This document shows positions 1-6,451 of a stretch of 16,491 nt of DNA, in pieces; position 1 is the first letter of the stretch, and every line of letters begins with the position of its first letter. The position numbers and the translations under genes were made by a program. The stretch covers positions 1 through 16,491 of the forward strand of contig CAYNZF010000046.1 in assembly GCA_964401615.1 (NCBI GenBank). Direction: 5' to 3'. A model generated the notes under the pieces. The model did not search any database. It was given only the letters and a program-made list of their open reading frames with translations, and was not told the origin of the DNA. This DNA comes from JAXGQD01 sp964401615 (GTDB taxonomy: Bacteria; Bacillota; Clostridia; Saccharofermentanales; Fastidiosipilaceae).

Positions 1-39
1 GACTTGTCTACAAACCTGAAATAGCAGGACATTTCTTCA

Positions 40-79
40 GCGCTGTAACCCGCTGATTTCAAGGGTTATAGCGCGTTTT
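40..79 (+). terminator. Rho-independent terminator of a gene left of the window
   Basis: A 12-base stem pairs 40-51 (GCGCTGTAACCC) with 63-74 (GGGTTATAGCGC). All positions pair if one G-U is allowed, and the loop has 11 bases. The stem is followed by GTTTT at 75-79, a short U-tract on the plus strand. On the minus strand no T-run follows, so it most likely ends transcription of a plus-strand gene entering from the left. Confidence 0.7.
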
Positions 80-302
80 GCCCTCTTTATCTCCTGAAGT
101 CAGGAATAAGACAGCTGAAAAACGCGGTACTACCGAACAGATGGCGGCGGGAGTTATGAATACTATTGATTTCATAATGGGAAACGAGACAATGACTGAT
201 CTCTGGCAAAAATACCAAAAGAAATATTTCTATGCAGCTGACATTACGTGGGTGATGGTTATCACTGCTGTAAAAGCACTAGCTGAGAATTCTCTGAGCT
301 AA
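78..302 (+). CDS. Short unrecognised reading frame, possible gene relic
   Basis: A 74-codon frame opens with TTG inside the U-tract of the preceding terminator and has no Shine-Dalgarno there. Internal ATG codons at 141 and 156 are alternatives; only the one at 156 has a purine-rich GGGAG nearby, and it is too close to be convincing. The C-terminal half (NETMTDLWQKYQKKYFYAAD, then a hydrophobic stretch) reads like folded protein, but I do not recognise a family. The absence of a start signal and the position on top of a terminator favour a decayed fragment or a spurious frame over an intact gene. Confidence 0.2.
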   Translation: MPSLSPEVRNKTAEKRGTTEQMAAGVMNTIDFIMGNETMTDLWQKYQKKYFYAADITWVMVITAVKALAENSLS

Positions 303-330
303 TAACCACATCCGATCTTGGACACTATAC

Positions 331-558
331 TCATTCATTAGACTTCATCAGTCTTCCGAGATCTTGATAGAAGTGTGAGCCTGTTCCATAGAGATCATAC
401 ATCATCCCGAGGAAGACAGCGAATTGCTCATCATCCGTGATGGAATGCATGTAGAACAGGGTATCGGCGAATTCGCCCAGGCTATTCAGTTCATCAAAGG
501 ATTTGCCGCTTGCAGGGTAAGTTGAATTCAACTCGGTAGATTTAGCAGCCGGGACCAT
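331..558 (-). CDS. Short unrecognised reading frame, possible C-terminal fragment
   Basis: A 75-codon minus-strand frame has the acidic, aromatic sequence SLGEFADTLFYMHSITDDEQ in its middle and ends at a TGA at 331-333. The frame stays open upstream of the ATG as far as a stop at 604-606, adding about 15 residues (LYTPGLKIIPHIDDR). There is no ribosome binding site before the ATG, and the upstream extension runs into the promoter region of the deacylase gene. This is what the remaining end of a longer, truncated gene would look like. I recognise no family, and it could also be a chance frame. Confidence 0.25.
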   Translation of the reverse strand: MVPAAKSTELNSTYPASGKSFDELNSLGEFADTLFYMHSITDDEQFAVFLGMMYDLYGTGSHFYQDLGRLMKSNE

Positions 559-598
559 CCGGTCGTCTATATGTGGAATAATTTTTAGGCCTGGAGTG

Positions 599-604
599 TA
601 TAAT
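599..604 (+). promoter_or_regulatory. Probable -10 element for the deacylase/transporter pair
   Basis: A perfect TATAAT lies 34 bases before the preferred ATG at 639, with TG directly in front of it. No good -35 hexamer is visible 16-18 bases upstream, so the promoter assignment rests on the -10 box and on its position. Confidence 0.4.
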
Positions 605-638
605 TAAGCCCGGAAATCATAATTTGGTGGTAAGCGAA

Positions 639-1127
639 ATGAATAAACAGGACGTATATGCGTTCCTCAACTCAAAGGGAATCCGATTCGAAGTCACCGA
701 ACACAAAGCCGTGTTCAACATGGCGGAGCTTTCTGATGTTGATCTGCCATATCCGGAGGCAGATGCCAAAAACGTGTTTGTCCGTGATGATAAAAAACGT
801 CAGTATTATCTAATTACAGTCCGAGGCGATAAACGGATCGACTTGAAGGCTTTCAGAAAGTCAAATAATACGAGGCCGCTGACATTAGCATCCGCAGAGG
901 ATCTTCTTACCATTTTGCAACTTACGCCGGGATCTGTTACGCCCTTAGGCATTCTGAATGACGATGAGCGGAAAGTTAGCTTTTATCTGGATGAAAGTTT
1001 TCTGGAGGGCGAGTCTCTTATTGGCTGTCATCCGAATGACAATACTGCTACCGTCTGGCTTAGCAGCAAAGATCTAATCGCCATTATCGAAGAACACGGC
1101 AACAAGGTCCATATTGTGACAATATAA
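639..1127 (+). CDS. YbaK/ProX-type aminoacyl-tRNA deacylase (PrdX-like)
   Basis: This 162-residue protein belongs to the YbaK/aminoacyl-tRNA-synthetase-associated domain family, free-standing enzymes that hydrolyse mischarged tRNAs such as Ala-tRNA(Pro) in the cytoplasm. Family hallmarks are the block around K44-N45-V46-F47-V48-R49-D50 with the conserved lysine, the strand-turn RGDKRIDLK at 62-70, and the C-terminal CHPNDNTATVWL segment matching the usual HP..NTAT motif. The length is normal for a single-domain ProX/PrdX protein. I chose ATG 639 because GGTGG at 626-630 precedes it at a workable distance; an in-frame TTG at 624 would add five residues. The EamA transporter follows after 36 bases and may be cotranscribed. 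The exact tRNA substrate (Ala, Cys or other) cannot be read from the sequence. Confidence 0.85.
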   Translation: MNKQDVYAFLNSKGIRFEVTEHKAVFNMAELSDVDLPYPEADAKNVFVRDDKKRQYYLITVRGDKRIDLKAFRKSNNTRPLTLASAEDLLTILQLTPGSVTPLGILNDDERKVSFYLDESFLEGESLIGCHPNDNTATVWLSSKDLIAIIEEHGNKVHIVTI

Positions 1128-1163
1128 AGACAAATTTTGAATTAATTACAGGAGTTGGATATA

Positions 1164-2036
1164 TTGAAAAGTTCAAAAAATATAGTTGGAGTTCTGCTTG
1201 TTGCGCTGTCAGCCGCATCCTTTGGACTTTTGCCAATCTTTGCAAAGCTTGCATATTCGGCAGGGACAAGTACATACACTCTACTCTTTCTTAGATTTTC
1301 GGTAGCGGCGGCCTTTCTGTTCTTGTTGATTTTTTTAAAAAAACTTCCGCTTCCATCAAAAAGAGACATGCTCATATTTTTTCTTCTCGGGGCCGTCGGT
1401 TATGTTGGTCATTCGCTCTGCTATTTTACTGCATTGAATCATGCTTCTGCGGGTATCGTATCACTGTTGTTTTATACATACCTGGCCTTGGTGATGGTGG
1501 GTTCAGCTACCTTTTTTAAGGAAAAAATCACGATTCAAAAAGTGAGCGCTCTTGGTCTTGCTATGGTTGGTGCTTTTATTATCATCGGCGCAGAATTTCA
1601 ATTCAAGCTTTTTGGAATTGTTTTGTCGGTTTTAGCGGCTTTATTATATTCAGTACATATATTAATTAGCTCAAAAGTCGTCAAGGAAGGTATGGGTATT
1701 CAGTCTTCTGCATTCATTACATTCGGAGCAGCGGTAGCATATGGCGCAATGAACTTGTTTATGGGCTTTACTCCGCCAGCGGAATTCAATGGATTTATTG
1801 CAGTGGCGATGATTGCAATGATTTCAACGGTACTGGCCCTATGGTCATTATTTACCGGATTAGAAAAAACGGGGCCTTCTACAGCATCTCTTGTATCGAT
1901 ATTGGAACCTGTTGTGACTGTACTATCTTCAGTTATCATTTTGTCTGAGGAGATTACAGTTAATACGATTTTCGGGGGCTCTCTTGTTTTGATTTCGCTT
2001 TTAGTTACAATGCTCCCTATGAGAAAGACGGATTGA
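1164..2036 (+). CDS. EamA/DMT-family metabolite transporter
   Basis: This 290-residue, very hydrophobic protein has the two tandem EamA repeats of the drug/metabolite transporter superfamily, with about ten membrane helices. The first repeat begins with the typical VALSAASFGLLPIFAKLAY and contains FLRFSVAAAFLF and AVGYVGHSLCYFTALNHASAG; the second begins near FKLFGIVLSVLAALLYSVHI and ends with LVSILEPVVTVLSS, a hallmark of this superfamily. Family members export amino acids, purines or drugs, or import small metabolites; the substrate here is unknown. The start is TTG at 1164, because AGGAG at 1150-1154 lies 9 bases before it; an upstream in-frame TTG at 1155 abuts the Shine-Dalgarno and is unlikely. 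Placement directly after a tRNA-editing deacylase leaves amino-acid efflux as one possibility, which is inference only. Confidence 0.88.
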   Translation: MKSSKNIVGVLLVALSAASFGLLPIFAKLAYSAGTSTYTLLFLRFSVAAAFLFLLIFLKKLPLPSKRDMLIFFLLGAVGYVGHSLCYFTALNHASAGIVSLLFYTYLALVMVGSATFFKEKITIQKVSALGLAMVGAFIIIGAEFQFKLFGIVLSVLAALLYSVHILISSKVVKEGMGIQSSAFITFGAAVAYGAMNLFMGFTPPAEFNGFIAVAMIAMISTVLALWSLFTGLEKTGPSTASLVSILEPVVTVLSSVIILSEEITVNTIFGGSLVLISLLVTMLPMRKTD

Positions 2037-2218
2037 AGTGCAGCAAAAAATTCAGATTGAGTAACATTGACCAAACGGAAGATTGTGGATTACGAAAACT
2101 CTGTTATGAATGGAGCAACGGCATGTAGGTTATATATGACGGCATTAGTTTCAAAGGATCAAAGTCTCTACGACATCGGCATTATCGCTTACGCTCCTCG
2201 GTTCAATCAGGTTTCGTT

Positions 2219-2578
2219 TCAGTCCCACTCAGTTTCTTTCCCATAATAGCTCTTATCTTCATTTCGCTCCAGCGCAATATAATCCAGCACATAAAACTGC
2301 TTGGTTTCAGCATCCCAGGCAATTGAATAATTTCGCTGGATACTTTTATCCGGGATCCATAGGACGGCCTTGGCTTTGCCATACCCGCGCTGAGGAACCT
2401 CCATGTCGTTGTAATCGAGCTCCAGAGGCTTGACCTCAGCCGCATTGGAGATCACGATCGCTTGCTTGATCTCATCATTTGAAGGCTTGGGTGCAAGTGT
2501 ACATGCAGAGAGAATCACGCTCAGGCCAATAAGCAGTGCAAGGCAGCTCAAGCTTTTAAAGACATGTTGTTTTTTCAA
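2219..2578 (-). CDS. Small lipoprotein of unknown function
   Basis: This predicted 119-residue surface lipoprotein starts with MKKQHVFKS, continues through a hydrophobic stretch (LALLIGLSVIL) and reaches the lipobox L-S-A-C with Cys26 as the lipid-modified residue. The mature part of about 94 residues is charged, contains an Ile/Val-rich segment (IKQAIVISNAAEVKPLEL) and ends with the acidic YYGKETEWD. I recognise no domain. The start is TTG at 2578: GAGAGGTGAG precedes it at good spacing and the resulting signal peptide has normal length. An in-frame ATG at 2620 would put 14 extra basic residues in front, and its GGGGAG sits only one base from the ATG. The gene converges on the transporter and diverges from the MarR gene. 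The 182 bases between it and the transporter show no clear terminator. Confidence 0.75.
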   Translation of the reverse strand: MKKQHVFKSLSCLALLIGLSVILSACTLAPKPSNDEIKQAIVISNAAEVKPLELDYNDMEVPQRGYGKAKAVLWIPDKSIQRNYSIAWDAETKQFYVLDYIALERNEDKSYYGKETEWD

Positions 2579-2684
2579 TCGCCTCACCTCTCTTTTGGAC
2601 CGTTTATGTCCTTTGATCATGCTCCCCTGTTCACGCAGATTAGCTGCTGATTGTTCTGTACAAATGCTTTTAATTCTTAATTCG

Positions 2685-2690
2685 ATTATA
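2685..2690 (-). promoter_or_regulatory. Possible -10 element for the lipoprotein gene
   Basis: On the minus strand this reads TATAAT, about 107 bases upstream of the chosen TTG start. No convincing -35 partner is seen at 16-18 bases, so the assignment is tentative. Confidence 0.3.
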
Positions 2691-2754
2691 TCGCAAAATA
2701 TTCACTTACTCCGTGCCAAATATTGCGATCCGCCAAGCCCTGCATATTATTTTC

Positions 2755-2783
2755 TTTACTTTTGCAGGTACCTGTTGTATATT
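2755..2783 (+). promoter_or_regulatory. Promoter of the MarR/ABC exporter operon
   Basis: The -35 box TTTACT (2755-2760) and the -10 box TATATT (2778-2783) are separated by 17 bases. The -10 matches the consensus at five of six positions and the -35 at four. The spacer contains the first copy of a palindrome that is repeated just downstream, as expected for a promoter repressed by its own MarR product. Confidence 0.6.
2763..2776 (+). promoter_or_regulatory. Putative MarR operator, copy 1
   Basis: TGCAGGTACCTGTT holds the perfect 10-base palindrome CAGGTACCTG; the outer arm is imperfect on the left side. It fills the spacer between the -35 and -10 boxes, so a bound repressor would block RNA polymerase. 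The same core recurs 32 bases downstream. Confidence 0.6.
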
Positions 2784-2794
2784 ATGAATAATTT

Positions 2795-2808
2795 AACAGG
2801 TACCTGTT
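2795..2808 (+). promoter_or_regulatory. Putative MarR operator, copy 2
   Basis: AACAGGTACCTGTT is a perfect 14-base palindrome lying around or just after the expected transcription start and ending seven bases before the Shine-Dalgarno AGGAG (2815-2819). Its centre is 32 bases, about three helical turns, from the centre of copy 1, so two regulator dimers could bind the same face of the DNA. Confidence 0.65.
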
Positions 2809-2830
2809 CTAATGAGGAGAATCATTGATC

Positions 2831-3307
2831 ATGAAAATCGAAAACAAGCCGGATGAATTACTTGCTTCGCTCGACCGGGTGATGCGTTTACTCAGACGTC
2901 GCCCAACGAGCAGGCCGCATGTCGGACGTGGCATATATAGAATATTAAGTATTGTGCAGGAAAATAAAGGAATCTCCACGCGTCAGTTGGCGGATCTTTT
3001 AGACCTCCGCCCTTCGTCGCTCAATGAACGACTTTTGAATTTGGAATCGGAGGAAATGCTGTCGCGCGTGCGCGACCCGCGTGATCAACGTTCATTTCTG
3101 GTACAGCTGCAAGCAAAGGGTGATGAGCAGCTAAAATTGATGCGCTTGGAAAGAGAAAAAATGAACCTCACGATAAGAAGTATTCTAACAGAAGCCGAAT
3201 CAAGCCAGCTCTTTCAACTCTCCAATAAACTCGCTGATGGACTTGAACAGCTCGCTCAGTCATCGGATTTGGAAGAAACAGCTTCCAGGCACGAAAGGTT
3301 GAATTGA
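2831..3307 (+). CDS. MarR-family transcriptional regulator
   Basis: This 158-residue cytoplasmic DNA-binding protein has the MarR winged-helix fold. Helix-turn-helix residues lie around 47-75 (GISTRQLADLLDLRPSSLNE, with recognition helix about 60-74), followed by the wing containing the typical basic RDPRDQRS at 81-88. The flanking N- and C-terminal helices provide the dimer interface. ATG 2831 is taken as the start with AGGAG at 2815-2819; the in-frame TTG at 2825 is a possible alternative with shorter spacing. The stop codon overlaps the start of the ABC exporter by one base (TGATG), so the two are cotranscribed and probably translationally coupled. Two palindromes in its promoter suggest autorepression relieved by a small ligand, presumably a substrate of the exporter. 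The ligand is unknown. Confidence 0.88.
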   Translation: MKIENKPDELLASLDRVMRLLRRRPTSRPHVGRGIYRILSIVQENKGISTRQLADLLDLRPSSLNERLLNLESEEMLSRVRDPRDQRSFLVQLQAKGDEQLKLMRLEREKMNLTIRSILTEAESSQLFQLSNKLADGLEQLAQSSDLEETASRHERLN

Positions 3308-5178
3308 TGGAAAATCGACAAGGCTTTGGCACGAATTTCAGAAGCCGTGGTTTTCTCTCTGACGAAGAAAAAGAAAACCGTCCCAAAATCACAGCTGCTT
3401 TGCTGCGGCGCATCGGCAGCTATCTGAAACCCTACTGGAAAGAGCTTATGCTCGTTCTTGTGGCTATTTTGCTCTCTTCGGTATTGAATCTTTTGCCCGC
3501 GATTCTGACAGGCAGAATCATTGATGAAGGCTTGATCGGACAAAACCTGGAAACACTTGTCTGGCTGATTGCACTTTCACTGGCTGTCACACTCGGCGCC
3601 AATCTGATTGGTGTGCTTGAGAGCTATCTGAACACCTGGATCGCTCAACATATCACCTTTGATATGAGAAACAGTATGTTTAAGCACTTGCAAGCGATGT
3701 CTCACCGCTTTTTCACTTCAAATAATCAAGGCGACATCATCACCAGGATGACCAGTGATATTTCAGGGGTTCAACAAATAATCACAGGCACCCTTTCCAG
3801 CATTCTGTCAAATATCTTGACCTTGTCTGTCGCAATGGCGGCTATGTTTAATCGAAACTGGATACTGGCGACAATGGGTATTATTCTTGTGCCTCTGTTC
3901 ACTTTGCCAAGCAAGAAGGTGGGTAAAACGCGCTGGACTTTAACGCGAGAGTCGCAGGCCTGCAATGATGAAATCAACGGGATTCTTAATGAAACACTCT
4001 CAGTAAGTGGACAAATGCTTGTGAAGCTTTATGGCAAAGAAGAGCAAGAGTTCAGCCGATACGAATCTGTGAACCGGAGAATGATCCGCCTGAACATCCG
4101 CGAAAAAATGGCGGGGCGCTGGTTTCGTGTGGTTCTCAGCACTTTTTCAAGTATTGGTCCGATGCTCATCTATCTCGTCGGCGGAATCTTGATGATGCGT
4201 TATGACGCGAACCTGAGCGTGGGGGACATTACGGTGCTCGTGGTTCTGCTGGGGAAAATGTATTCGCCGGTCAATTCACTCATGAGCATTCAGGTCGATT
4301 GGATTCGTTCCATGGCCTTGTTCACCAGAATATTTGACTATTTCGACATGCCCGTGGAAATCGTCAGCGCCCCTGACGCGATCCGTCCGGATCATGCTGC
4401 AGGAAACATTGCGTTTGAAAAGGTGAGTTTTGCCTATGAGGCTTCGAGAACGATTCTTAAAGACATCAGTTTTTCTGTAGCGAGCGGCAAAAGCGTCGCA
4501 ATCGTCGGACCTTCCGGAGCAGGCAAAAGCACAATTATCAATCTGATTCCGCGTCTATATGATGTGACTGAGGGCCGTGTCAATTTTGACGGGATCGACG
4601 TGCGAAAACTTGATCTTGCCTATTTAAGAAAAAATGTTGGAATCGTGACGCAAGATACCTATCTGTTCAATGGGACGATTCAGGAAAACCTGCTTTATGC
4701 CAAAGCCGATGCTACGCAGGAAGAATTGATATCGGCGTGCCGGAAAGCGAATATTCATGACTTTATTGAACGTCAGGCGCTCGCCTATAACACAATTGTT
4801 GGTAATCGTGGGCTAAAGCTATCCGGTGGAGAAAAGCAGCGCCTTTCAATCGCACGAGTTTTGCTAAAAAATCCGGCCGTTCTGATTTTTGATGAAGCGA
4901 CTTCTTCTTTGGATTCCATATCCGAAAATTCGATCCAGGAGGCCATCGAACCTCTGATGGCGTCGCGCACAAGCATTGTTATCGCGCATCGTCTTTCCAC
5001 CGTATTGGCGGCTGATGAGATTTTGGTCGTCAAAGACGGTCAAATCGTCGAACGTGGAAAACATGCTGACTTAATCAACAATGGAGGGGTTTACACCGAA
5101 CTGTACGAGACACAGTTTGCCAAAACAGCTGAAAATTTTCAGAAAGCCGTCATGATTGCAGAGAATGCGAGCGTTTGA
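3307..5178 (+). CDS. ABC-type exporter half-transporter (multidrug/lipid type)
   Basis: This 623-residue protein fuses a six-helix ABC exporter membrane domain (about residues 35-325) to a nucleotide-binding domain, the usual layout for MsbA/LmrA-like half-transporters that work as dimers in the plasma membrane. Visible in the ATPase are A-loop Tyr377, Walker A GPSGAGKST (401-409), Q-loop Gln449, signature LSGGEKQ (505-511), Walker B ending in Asp529 with catalytic Glu530, and H-loop His561. All catalytic residues are intact, so it is predicted to be active, as a homodimer or with a partner encoded elsewhere. ATG 3307 overlaps the regulator stop, with AAAGG (3294-3298) upstream; an in-frame TTG at 3304 is less likely. 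MarR control suggests export of a toxic compound, antibiotic or lipid; the substrate is unknown. Confidence 0.92.
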   Translation: MENRQGFGTNFRSRGFLSDEEKENRPKITAALLRRIGSYLKPYWKELMLVLVAILLSSVLNLLPAILTGRIIDEGLIGQNLETLVWLIALSLAVTLGANLIGVLESYLNTWIAQHITFDMRNSMFKHLQAMSHRFFTSNNQGDIITRMTSDISGVQQIITGTLSSILSNILTLSVAMAAMFNRNWILATMGIILVPLFTLPSKKVGKTRWTLTRESQACNDEINGILNETLSVSGQMLVKLYGKEEQEFSRYESVNRRMIRLNIREKMAGRWFRVVLSTFSSIGPMLIYLVGGILMMRYDANLSVGDITVLVVLLGKMYSPVNSLMSIQVDWIRSMALFTRIFDYFDMPVEIVSAPDAIRPDHAAGNIAFEKVSFAYEASRTILKDISFSVASGKSVAIVGPSGAGKSTIINLIPRLYDVTEGRVNFDGIDVRKLDLAYLRKNVGIVTQDTYLFNGTIQENLLYAKADATQEELISACRKANIHDFIERQALAYNTIVGNRGLKLSGGEKQRLSIARVLLKNPAVLIFDEATSSLDSISENSIQEAIEPLMASRTSIVIAHRLSTVLAADEILVVKDGQIVERGKHADLINNGGVYTELYETQFAKTAENFQKAVMIAENASV

Positions 5179-5186
5179 CAGAGGCG

Positions 5187-5220
5187 AAAAAACGCCCGGA
5201 TTGAGACTGATCTGAATCCG
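5187..5220 (-). terminator. Intrinsic terminator at the end of the sugar/polyol gene array
   Basis: A hairpin at 5197-5220 pairs CGGATT with AATCCG, continues through one G-G mismatch with AGA/TCT and closes on a CTGA loop. Read on the minus strand it is followed after GGGCG by six T (5192-5187), the expected form for an intrinsic terminator of the last dehydrogenase gene. On the plus strand it lies 18 bases after the ABC exporter stop but no U-run follows, so it would be weaker in that direction. Confidence 0.65.
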
Positions 5221-5265
5221 AGCGTGTGTTAATACAATAGTAGTTTGTTCGATTGGGGCTAAGTT

Positions 5266-6336
5266 TTACTTGATTTCTTCGTCGTACACTACAGCGACTT
5301 TTCCGCATTTACCGCTGGCCATAAGTGAGTAGGCTTTGTCGGCGTCCTCGACGGCAAAGCGATGCGTGACGAGATCTTCAGGGTGAATGCCCCAACGCAC
5401 CAGTCTGGACACAAGTTCTTCCATGCGCCAGATACTGGTCACCCAGGATCCATATATCGTTTTCTGGTCGTGCAGCATATCCGGGCTGGGGTTGAACTCC
5501 AGAGTGCCGCCCTCACCCACTAAGGCGACGCGGCCCCACTTGCGGGTGGCGCGAATGGCCAGCTGGCGGCCGGAAGTATGTCCGGAGCAATCGATGGCAC
5601 GTTCGAAACCCTGGCCGCCGGTCAAGGCCAAAACTTCTTGCAGGGTATCGGGGCCGGAAACAAAGACGGCGTCTGCCAAATTTTTATCCAGGGCAATCTG
5701 GCATCTGTCCGGATCGACATCGACACCGACCAACGTTTCAGCACCCATTGCTTTTGCCAGCATTAACGTAGCCAATCCGACCGGACCGAGACCGACCACA
5801 AGAACAGCATCGTTGCCGGAAATACCGATTTTTTCCAATGCCTCATACACGGTACCAAAGCCGCAGGCAACTTGAGCACCATCGGTGTAGGTAAGTGAAT
5901 CGGGTAAGGGTACGAGATCCTTTTCGTCAGCAAGGATATAGGGCGCCATGCCGCCATCGCGCTGCCAGCCATAAGCGGCGCGCATTGGACTGGTGCAGCT
6001 GATCATGTAGCCTTGACGGCAATCCATACACATACCGCAGCCGCTGATGTGGTAGACAATGACACGGTCACCTTCTTTAAATCGACGCATGCCGGGTCCG
6101 CATTTGACCACTTGGCCGGCAGGTTCGTGACCTGCGATCTTGTTTTGATAGCCCTCCGGCCCTTTACCGAGATGCTCGCGGTAAATGGCGCGGATGTCGC
6201 TGCCGCAAATGGTCGAAGCCTTGGTCTTGATCAGGACTTGACCATGACCGGGCTCCGGAATTGCAACTTCCTTGAACTCAACCGTGCTGTTCCCCGGCAG
6301 GTATGCGGCTAACATTTTTTCTGGAATCTGGCTCAT
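5266..6336 (-). CDS. Zinc-dependent MDR alcohol/polyol dehydrogenase (third in array)
   Basis: This 356-residue medium-chain dehydrogenase catalyses NAD(P)-linked oxidation of a secondary alcohol, probably a sugar or polyol. Catalytic zinc ligands are Cys44 (in TICGSD), His70 and Glu71 (AGHEPAG). The structural zinc site is complete with Cys100, Cys103, Cys106 and Cys114. The Rossmann signature GLGPVG lies in VVGLGPVGLATL, and an acidic residue at the end of the next strand (VGVDVD) favours NAD. The start is ATG 6336, because AAGGAG stands 9 bases before it; an in-frame ATG at 6357 lies upstream of that Shine-Dalgarno. It is the last gene of the array, separated by 115 bases from the reductase gene. 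That gap carries a palindrome, so it may have its own regulated promoter. The two other zinc dehydrogenases of the array are clearly different in sequence, so they are unlikely to be redundant copies. Confidence 0.88.
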   Translation of the reverse strand: MSQIPEKMLAAYLPGNSTVEFKEVAIPEPGHGQVLIKTKASTICGSDIRAIYREHLGKGPEGYQNKIAGHEPAGQVVKCGPGMRRFKEGDRVIVYHISGCGMCMDCRQGYMISCTSPMRAAYGWQRDGGMAPYILADEKDLVPLPDSLTYTDGAQVACGFGTVYEALEKIGISGNDAVLVVGLGPVGLATLMLAKAMGAETLVGVDVDPDRCQIALDKNLADAVFVSGPDTLQEVLALTGGQGFERAIDCSGHTSGRQLAIRATRKWGRVALVGEGGTLEFNPSPDMLHDQKTIYGSWVTSIWRMEELVSRLVRWGIHPEDLVTHRFAVEDADKAYSLMASGKCGKVAVVYDEEIK

Positions 6337-6391
6337 GATATTGTTCTCCTTTTGCATGTATGAATACTGTTTTTGACACTTGAGCTTTATT

Positions 6392-6406
6392 ATGCAATGG
6401 TTGCAT
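6392..6406. promoter_or_regulatory. Inverted repeat, possible operator before the last dehydrogenase
   Basis: ATGCAA-TGG-TTGCAT is a perfect 6-3-6 inverted repeat in the 115-base gap between the reductase and dehydrogenase genes. It overlaps a CATAAT that could serve as a minus-strand -10 box, but no good -35 is seen. It resembles LacI-type or catabolite-control operators but differs from the cre consensus at two fixed positions. The cognate regulator is unknown; the ROK protein of this array is one candidate. Confidence 0.4.
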
Positions 6407-6451
6407 TAAATGTGATCTCCTGGATTTTAGCAGCACGGAAATACCATAATA

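Larger units (their letters stand above)
1..623. other. Gene-poor leading region with terminator and two weak reading frames
   Basis: This stretch of about 600 bases contains no gene that I recognise. It begins with what is probably the tail of a plus-strand gene that starts outside the window; one frame ends at a TAG at 22-24 and another at a TGA at 54-56, and I cannot tell which is real. A strong hairpin terminator follows. Two short reading frames (78-302 plus, 331-558 minus) are listed separately at low confidence. The last part, about 560-638, holds the likely promoter and leader of the deacylase gene. The impression is of a decayed intergenic region, but no parent gene could be identified. 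Confidence 0.5.

Noticed and set aside
1700..2074. 124-codon minus-strand frame antisense to the EamA transporter
   Set aside because: The transporter frame with its membrane repeats explains the stretch; the antisense frame has no supporting signal.
2430..2828. Plus-strand frame of 132 codons over the lipoprotein gene and the MarR promoter
   Set aside because: It runs antisense to a gene with a clear lipobox, crosses the promoter and both operators, has a composition unlike a protein and no Shine-Dalgarno.
5387..5875. 162-codon plus-strand frame inside the last zinc dehydrogenase gene
   Set aside because: It is antisense to a gene with complete zinc and coenzyme motifs; Ser/Thr/Pro-rich and without a start signal.
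6392..6406. Assignment of the palindrome as a catabolite-repression (cre) site
   Set aside because: Two of the fixed cre positions do not match and the half-site spacing differs, so only a generic operator is claimed.
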